Source: Bacteroidales bacterium
Lineage (GTDB): Bacteria; Bacteroidota; Bacteroidia; Bacteroidales; UBA932
Assembly (NCBI GenBank): GCA_015060325.1
Contig: SUYQ01000026.1
Location: 1-35,656 of the forward strand
Direction of reading: 5' to 3'
Length of the DNA: 35,656 nucleotides
The translations under genes and the position numbers were made by a program. The notes under the pieces were generated by a model. It saw nothing but the letters and a program-made list of their open reading frames with translations, was not told where the DNA came from and did no database searches. This document shows, in pieces, positions 31,910-35,656 of this stretch (position 1 is its first letter; the number at the start of each line of letters is the position of its first letter).

Positions 31910-32644
31910 ATGTACAGATTTGAAATATGCGCCAATTCTGTAGCGAGCTGCATAGCCGCGCAGGAAGGCGGAGCCGACAGGGTGGAGCTTTGCGCCGGAA
32001 TACCGGAGGGTGGCACCACCCCTTCTGTTGGAATGATAAGACAGGCGAGGGCAAGCATCAGCATCGCACTCAATGTGATCATAAGACCTCGCGGAGGAGA
32101 CTTTCTCTACTCGGAGAGCGAGATCCAGGAGATGCTCTATGATATCAAGGCAGCCAAGGATCTTGGGGCCGACGGCCTGGTATTCGGATGCCTGCTGTCT
32201 GACGGAACGGTAGACATGGTCAATATGAGAAGACTCATGGATGCTGCCGGAGACACACCTGTGACATTCCACAGGGCCTTTGACCATACGTCTGACCCGC
32301 TCAAGGCGCTTGAAGACATCATAGAGCTCGGCTGCGCCCGCATCCTCACATCCGGATGCATGCCTACCGCCCTTGAGGGCACTCCCCTGCTGGCACAGCT
32401 TGTAGAGAAGTCTGCAGGCAGAATCATCATCATGCCAGGCTGCGGCGTAAAGGAGGGCAACATAGCTGAAATCGCAAGGCTCTCCGGCGCGAGAGAGTTC
32501 CATTTCTCTGCCAGAGAGCCCGTAGAAAGCGGCATGATCTTCCGCAACCCTCAGGTTGCCATGGGAAGCGAAGACGACCCGTACGGCACCATGCAGACAA
32601 CAGCCCGCCGCGTCGCCGCCACTATAGCGCCTTTGAGGTCTTGA
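31910..32644 (+). CDS. cutC: CutC family protein
   Basis: 244 residues, the normal CutC length. TIM-barrel opening FEICANSVASCIAAQEGGADRVELC, then GGTTPSVGMI, VIIRPRGGDFLYSESE, GADGLVFGCL, VTFHRAFDHTSDP, RILTSG and MPGCGVKEGN, all typical. Historically called a copper homeostasis protein; a direct copper role is doubtful in several species, so the name should be used with care. The Cys residues near the N-terminus (Cys7, Cys14, Cys28) are those suspected of copper binding in relatives. It follows sppA by 7 nt and lies close to the metal module at 26640-29992. Confidence 0.94.
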   Translation: MYRFEICANSVASCIAAQEGGADRVELCAGIPEGGTTPSVGMIRQARASISIALNVIIRPRGGDFLYSESEIQEMLYDIKAAKDLGADGLVFGCLLSDGTVDMVNMRRLMDAAGDTPVTFHRAFDHTSDPLKALEDIIELGCARILTSGCMPTALEGTPLLAQLVEKSAGRIIIMPGCGVKEGNIAEIARLSGAREFHFSAREPVESGMIFRNPQVAMGSEDDPYGTMQTTARRVAATIAPLRS

Positions 32645-32672
32645 CGAGGCTGATGAAATTATGTGCAAAATA

Positions 32673-32703
32673 TTGGTACTTTGCTTTAGAAAAGTTATAT
32701 TTG
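32673..32703 (+). promoter_or_regulatory. Putative promoter of the small-peptide/fimbrillin operon
   Basis: TATATTTG (32696-32703) with TTG (32673-32675) 20 nt upstream. Transcription would start near 32708, giving a leader of about 110 nt before the small ORF. Confidence 0.6.
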
Positions 32704-32706
32704 TGC

Positions 32707-32792
32707 ATGTAGGACATCGGTCAAACCTGCTTTTTGCACGGCGACAGCCCTCTTTTGATGCTTTTCTGACTGATGTCGGAGAGGCATTTTTT
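32707..32792 (+). promoter_or_regulatory. Structured leader resembling a transcription attenuator
   Basis: Two exclusive folds are visible. Terminator fold: ATGCTTTTCTGAC (32758-32770) pairs with GTCGGAGAGGCAT (32775-32787), 13 bp with G-U pairs, loop TGAT, followed by a T-run to 32792. Antiterminator fold: GACATCGGTCA (32713-32723) pairs over 11 bp (one G-U) with TGACTGATGTC (32767-32777), which would break the terminator stem. A start-stop ATGTAG (32707-32712) and a three-codon frame ATG CTT TTC TGA inside the terminator arm are also present. The hairpin could alternatively be just the sppA-cutC terminator. Confidence 0.55.
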
Positions 32793-32817
32793 GTATGTAA
32801 ACAAAAACACAAGAAAT

Positions 32818-32973
32818 ATGGACAAGAACAAGAGGAAAGAAAGTTATGAGCCTCCAAAGATGGAGATTCTGGAAATTATGGTCGAGCAGGCCATCCTGCA
32901 GATGAGCGGCAGGGGCGAAGATAGTGATGATTCTGAATTCGGATATCCGTCTCCGACATATTTCAGGTGGTAG
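32818..32973 (+). CDS. 51-residue small protein of unknown function
   Basis: Starts at the ATG at 32818 and encodes a 51-residue chain with three parts: a basic head (MDKNKRKESYEPPK), a central amphipathic stretch (MEILEIMVEQAILQMSG) and an acidic, aromatic tail (GRGEDSDDSEFGYPSPTYFRW). No signal peptide or Cys. Short ORFs with a YxPP-x-E... head and an ...SG tail recur, in my recollection, before fimbrillin-like and other surface genes of Bacteroidales; I know of no function. The head/SG/variable tail layout is reminiscent of a leader-core precursor, but no modifying enzyme is nearby. It follows the putative attenuator and precedes the fimbrillin-like gene by 33 nt. Confidence 0.6.
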   Translation: MDKNKRKESYEPPKMEILEIMVEQAILQMSGRGEDSDDSEFGYPSPTYFRW

Positions 32974-33006
32974 TCTGATGAGAAGTGAAATCTAAAATCA
33001 TTTGCT

Positions 33007-35208
33007 ATGAACAGAAGATTATTCAATATACTGATGACATGTGCAGTTGCAGTGTTTTCTCTTTCCTGCAATCAGGAGGACATTGCACCTGATGTGCCCG
33101 ACACACCCACTGAGGGTAAGCTTGTACGACTCACTTTCGGTAGTACCGATGCCCCGGGCACGCGTGCCGTATGGAAAGATGAGACCGGCAAAGGAAATCT
33201 TATTTTCAATTGGGAATCCTACCCTATAGGTCAGGAAATGATGGCTGTAATATCAGATGGGTATGACTTTATCCCCAACTTTCCATCTTCTAATAATTGG
33301 AGCGAGCCACAGTACCATACCGGGCTGACTGTTACTCCGCAGGAAGATCCTCACTATGCTACATTCGAGACGGAGCGTTATTATTTCGAAAATGAAATAA
33401 GTGCTTCCGCACAGAAAATATTTGTCACGAGAGGTTTCAATGAAAATACCACCAGCGATCCGTCTTTCTTTAGAACCCTAATGCAGATGCCAAGCCTGTT
33501 TACCCAGCAAGCCTCACAGCAACCAGATTTCTTGAGAGAGTGTATGATACTGTACGGCGAGGCCGAGATGAAGAATGGTAGCGCACTGATTCCATTAAAA
33601 CATATCCCTGCTACTTTCCGCTTCATCATTACCAACGAAAGACCTGCAGCGACGACAACCATCAAGAGTGTTCAGGTGTCTCTTGTTGATGCCGCTGGTA
33701 ATGTCCAGCCGGTAGCAGCCCAAACATTAGATGTAATAATCGAATCAGAGATCAATACCATTGAACTGTTCTACGGTGGTAATACCTACAATACTCATAC
33801 CTCAATCACTACCTGGTTGGGACAAAACGGCACTGCTGTAGCGAAGGGAGAACAGTATATAGCATACGCTATGGCACTGCCAGTAGGAAAATCCGATACT
33901 GGAATGCCCGACGAAAACGCCTTCAAGGACAAGAAAATCCAATTCACCATCGAGGCATCGGGTCCGGACAACGAACACCTTTCTTTCGAACTGGATGCAG
34001 ACAAATTGGCCGCTGCCAATCCGGGCAATGTGTATAACTGGGTAGGCGGCAAGTCCTACACTATCCATATGAGCCTGGATGATGGACTCTTTGTACAAGA
34101 TATCACTGTGGACGACTGGAACGAGCAGGATATATCGGGCGGCGAGGCTGTCGAGTGGGTGAACGGTTTCAGCGAGACAGGCGATTATGAGCCTGCACAA
34201 CTGAACGCTGACGGCTATTATGAGATAAAGAACGGCGGTAACCTCTTCTGGTTTGCCAACCACGTTAATACCGCTGACAGGACCGCCAATGCAGTCCTCA
34301 CGGCAAACATCGACCTTGAAGGCAGACCGTGGACCCCTATCGGCTCCACAGGCGAGGCGAACAATAACTTCCGCGGAGTGTTTGACGGACAGAACTACAC
34401 CATCCGAGGGCTGAATGTGGAAGGTGGCAGAGCCGGCCTCGGCTTCTTCGGTGAGGTCAGGACAGGTACTGTCAAGAATTTCACCATATACGGTGAGGTG
34501 GTCGTGAATACCGAAGTCGATTACGTCGGCGGTGTCATAGGTTCAATTTGCGGTCTGAACGGTGAAAACGACCTTGAGCGCAACGGCGCAATCATTCAGA
34601 ACATCACCTCATACGTCAACCTTACCGCAAAGGTACACGGTTCCGGCATGATAGGCGGCTTCGTAGGCTATGCCAATCACCAGAGCCTTATTGAAAAATG
34701 CTCTTGGTACGGCACTTTTGATGCTGGCGAGTACCGTGTTGATTCGGGTGCCGGTGGATTTATCGGCAAGATTCAGGAGAATACGAGTGAAGTGACTATC
34801 CGCAACTGCGCGGCATACGGAACCATCAAGACGAATTACGAAAAGAACAGTTATAATAACACAGCAACCATTTATATGGGCGGATTCCTGAGTTTCTCCA
34901 ACACGGGTGCAAAGACCACCCTTGAAAACTGTCTGTTCGCAGGTAAGTTTGAGCGCGGTGCAAATCTGACTGACGAGGCTCGTCTTGGTGCATTCGGCAC
35001 GCTTCGGTCTGTCAATGCAATCAAGAACTGCTACTACCTCGCCCATGACGGTCTTGAGGCAGTACACAGCGATTCACCTCTGAAACCTGGTAGTGACAAC
35101 GTCGAAATCACACCGGTCACCGAGGACGACCTCAGGAACAACACAATCGCCACTCAACTTGGCACTTTATGGGAGCAGGGAGAGAATTATCCGGTGATTA
35201 AAAAATAA
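33007..35208 (+). CDS. Fimbrillin-like lipoprotein with GLUG-type C-terminal adhesin region
   Basis: 733 residues. Lipoprotein signal with Cys21 (SLSC). Residues about 35-377 have the fimbrillin/Mfa-like layout: VRLTFGSTDAPGTRAVW near the N-terminus, LIPLKHIPATFRFIIT in the middle, and YNWVGGKSYTIHMSL, ITVDDWNEQDISGG at the end. From about 395 the chain changes to repeats with INDIEL-type strands and GLUG-like blocks: NIDLEGRPWTPIG, FRGVFDGQNYTIRGLNV, GGFVGYANHQSLIEKCSW, GGFIGKIQENTSEVTIRNCAAYG, probably a right-handed beta-helix. The fusion suggests a pilus tip or surface adhesin. A hairpin-repeat pair separates it from a second fimbrillin-like gene. Confidence 0.85.
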   Translation: MNRRLFNILMTCAVAVFSLSCNQEDIAPDVPDTPTEGKLVRLTFGSTDAPGTRAVWKDETGKGNLIFNWESYPIGQEMMAVISDGYDFIPNFPSSNNWSEPQYHTGLTVTPQEDPHYATFETERYYFENEISASAQKIFVTRGFNENTTSDPSFFRTLMQMPSLFTQQASQQPDFLRECMILYGEAEMKNGSALIPLKHIPATFRFIITNERPAATTTIKSVQVSLVDAAGNVQPVAAQTLDVIIESEINTIELFYGGNTYNTHTSITTWLGQNGTAVAKGEQYIAYAMALPVGKSDTGMPDENAFKDKKIQFTIEASGPDNEHLSFELDADKLAAANPGNVYNWVGGKSYTIHMSLDDGLFVQDITVDDWNEQDISGGEAVEWVNGFSETGDYEPAQLNADGYYEIKNGGNLFWFANHVNTADRTANAVLTANIDLEGRPWTPIGSTGEANNNFRGVFDGQNYTIRGLNVEGGRAGLGFFGEVRTGTVKNFTIYGEVVVNTEVDYVGGVIGSICGLNGENDLERNGAIIQNITSYVNLTAKVHGSGMIGGFVGYANHQSLIEKCSWYGTFDAGEYRVDSGAGGFIGKIQENTSEVTIRNCAAYGTIKTNYEKNSYNNTATIYMGGFLSFSNTGAKTTLENCLFAGKFERGANLTDEARLGAFGTLRSVNAIKNCYYLAHDGLEAVHSDSPLKPGSDNVEITPVTEDDLRNNTIATQLGTLWEQGENYPVIKK

Positions 35209-35237
35209 CGCCAACCTGATAACAGACAGTATTAACC

Positions 35238-35330
35238 AGATTTCTCCACTCGCTTCGCTCGGTCGAAATGACATTAAAAAGTCACACTTCTGTCATTTCG
35301 AGTGAGGCCAAAGGCCGAATCGAGAAATCT
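35238..35330. repeat. Inverted pair of hairpin repeats
   Basis: Copy 1 (35238-35273) reads AGATTTCTCCACTCG...TCGAAATGACA; copy 2 (35291-35330) is the same element inverted, TGTCATTTCGAGTGAGGCC...GAGAAATCT. A 17-nt spacer separates them. The pair forms a long imperfect inverted repeat between two fimbrillin-like genes. Confidence 0.88.
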
Positions 35331-35344
35331 ATTACAAGAAAAAT

Positions 35345-35656
35345 ATGAAAACATATCAACATATAGCCCTCGCAGCGCTGGCACTATCCTTTGCCGCCTG
35401 CACGCAGGAGGACGACTTCACTCCGCAGGGCAATCAGAAGGACACGCCCCTTGCCATTGCTTCGGCTGGCGTGGCGGAACTGACCACACGCGCCACCATC
35501 TCAACGATAGGACACACAGACTACCTTACAGGAGGCAGCATCGGTGTGTATGTGTACTCTACAACCGGTGATAGCTATAAGGGCGACAACATCAAGTGGA
35601 CCTACCGCAATGGTTTTTGGGAGCTGGATGCTGAAACCGTGGTGCTCTTCGAGAAC
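35345..35656 (+). CDS. Fimbrillin-like lipoprotein (N-terminal part; cut by window end)
   Basis: 104 codons to the window edge from the ATG at 35345. Lipoprotein signal with Cys19 (LSFAAC) followed by TQEDDFTPQG. The segment LAIASAGVAELTTRATIS then IGVYVYSTTGDSYKGDNIKW and WELDAETVVLFEN is the usual start of Bacteroidales fimbrillin-family proteins. It stands 136 nt after the first fimbrillin-like gene on the same strand, so a surface-structure locus extends beyond the window. Confidence 0.85.
   Translation, partial: MKTYQHIALAALALSFAACTQEDDFTPQGNQKDTPLAIASAGVAELTTRATISTIGHTDYLTGGSIGVYVYSTTGDSYKGDNIKWTYRNGFWELDAETVVLFEN

Noticed and set aside
32661..32849. 62-codon plus-strand open frame across the leader
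   Set aside because: It covers the promoter and both leader stems and overlaps the small ORF in another frame; no protein-like features.
31832..32857. 341-codon minus-strand open frame
   Set aside because: Spans cutC, its downstream leader and the small ORF in antisense; no homology pattern.

Overview
The window is a chromosomal segment of a Bacteroidota bacterium, almost certainly order Bacteroidales and probably a gut-type anaerobe; the genus cannot be fixed from the sequence alone. Evidence: promoters of the form TTTG-N19/20-TAnnTTTG rather than the sigma70 type, a two-subunit 2-oxoacid:ferredoxin oxidoreductase, NigD-like and fimbrillin-like lipoproteins, a Bacteroidota-type TonB receptor, and the uppS-bamA-ompH order. 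No insertion sequence, prophage, tRNA gene or CRISPR array was found.

Layout. 1-660: 5' end of a 16S rRNA gene on the minus strand, its leader and promoter. 665-5592: outer-membrane porin-like protein and two tandem DASS (SLC13) carboxylate transporters, one with a large extramembrane insertion. 5714-10009: korA-korB-gdhA, a 2-oxoglutarate module linking succinyl-CoA, ferredoxin and glutamate. 10158-15072: nadK-uppS-bamA-ompH, envelope biogenesis plus NAD kinase. 15179-19622 (plus strand): pdxJ, then an OmpH-like lipoprotein, a TTG-started glycosyltransferase and a LysM protein. 19576-23488 (minus): trxB-bamD-rpoZ-like-recN. 23662-24111: a Fur/PerR-family regulator divergent from trxB, overlapping tail-to-tail with a CstA-family transporter. 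25701-26477: NigD-like lipoprotein followed by strong hairpins. 26640-29992 (minus): a metal-handling set (Cys/His-rich protein, TonB receptor, HMA protein) behind one good promoter. 30103-32644: sppA and cutC. 32645-35656: a structured leader that looks like an attenuator, a 51-residue peptide gene, a fimbrillin-like lipoprotein with a GLUG-type C-terminus, and the start of a second fimbrillin-like gene.

How the parts fit. KorAB and GdhA share 2-oxoglutarate, and the neighbouring DASS carriers and porin-like protein could bring in C4/C6 carboxylates for the same node. BamA, BamD and the OmpH proteins serve outer-membrane protein assembly. The Cys/His-rich, TonB and HMA genes, with cutC nearby, suggest copper or other soft-metal handling.

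Most worth a second look: the leader at 32707-32792 with two mutually exclusive RNA folds; the regulator at 23662 that keeps all five PerR-type regulatory ligands but has lost the structural zinc site; the metal module at 26640-29992; and a family of intergenic hairpins whose stem bases change in a compensatory way from copy to copy.
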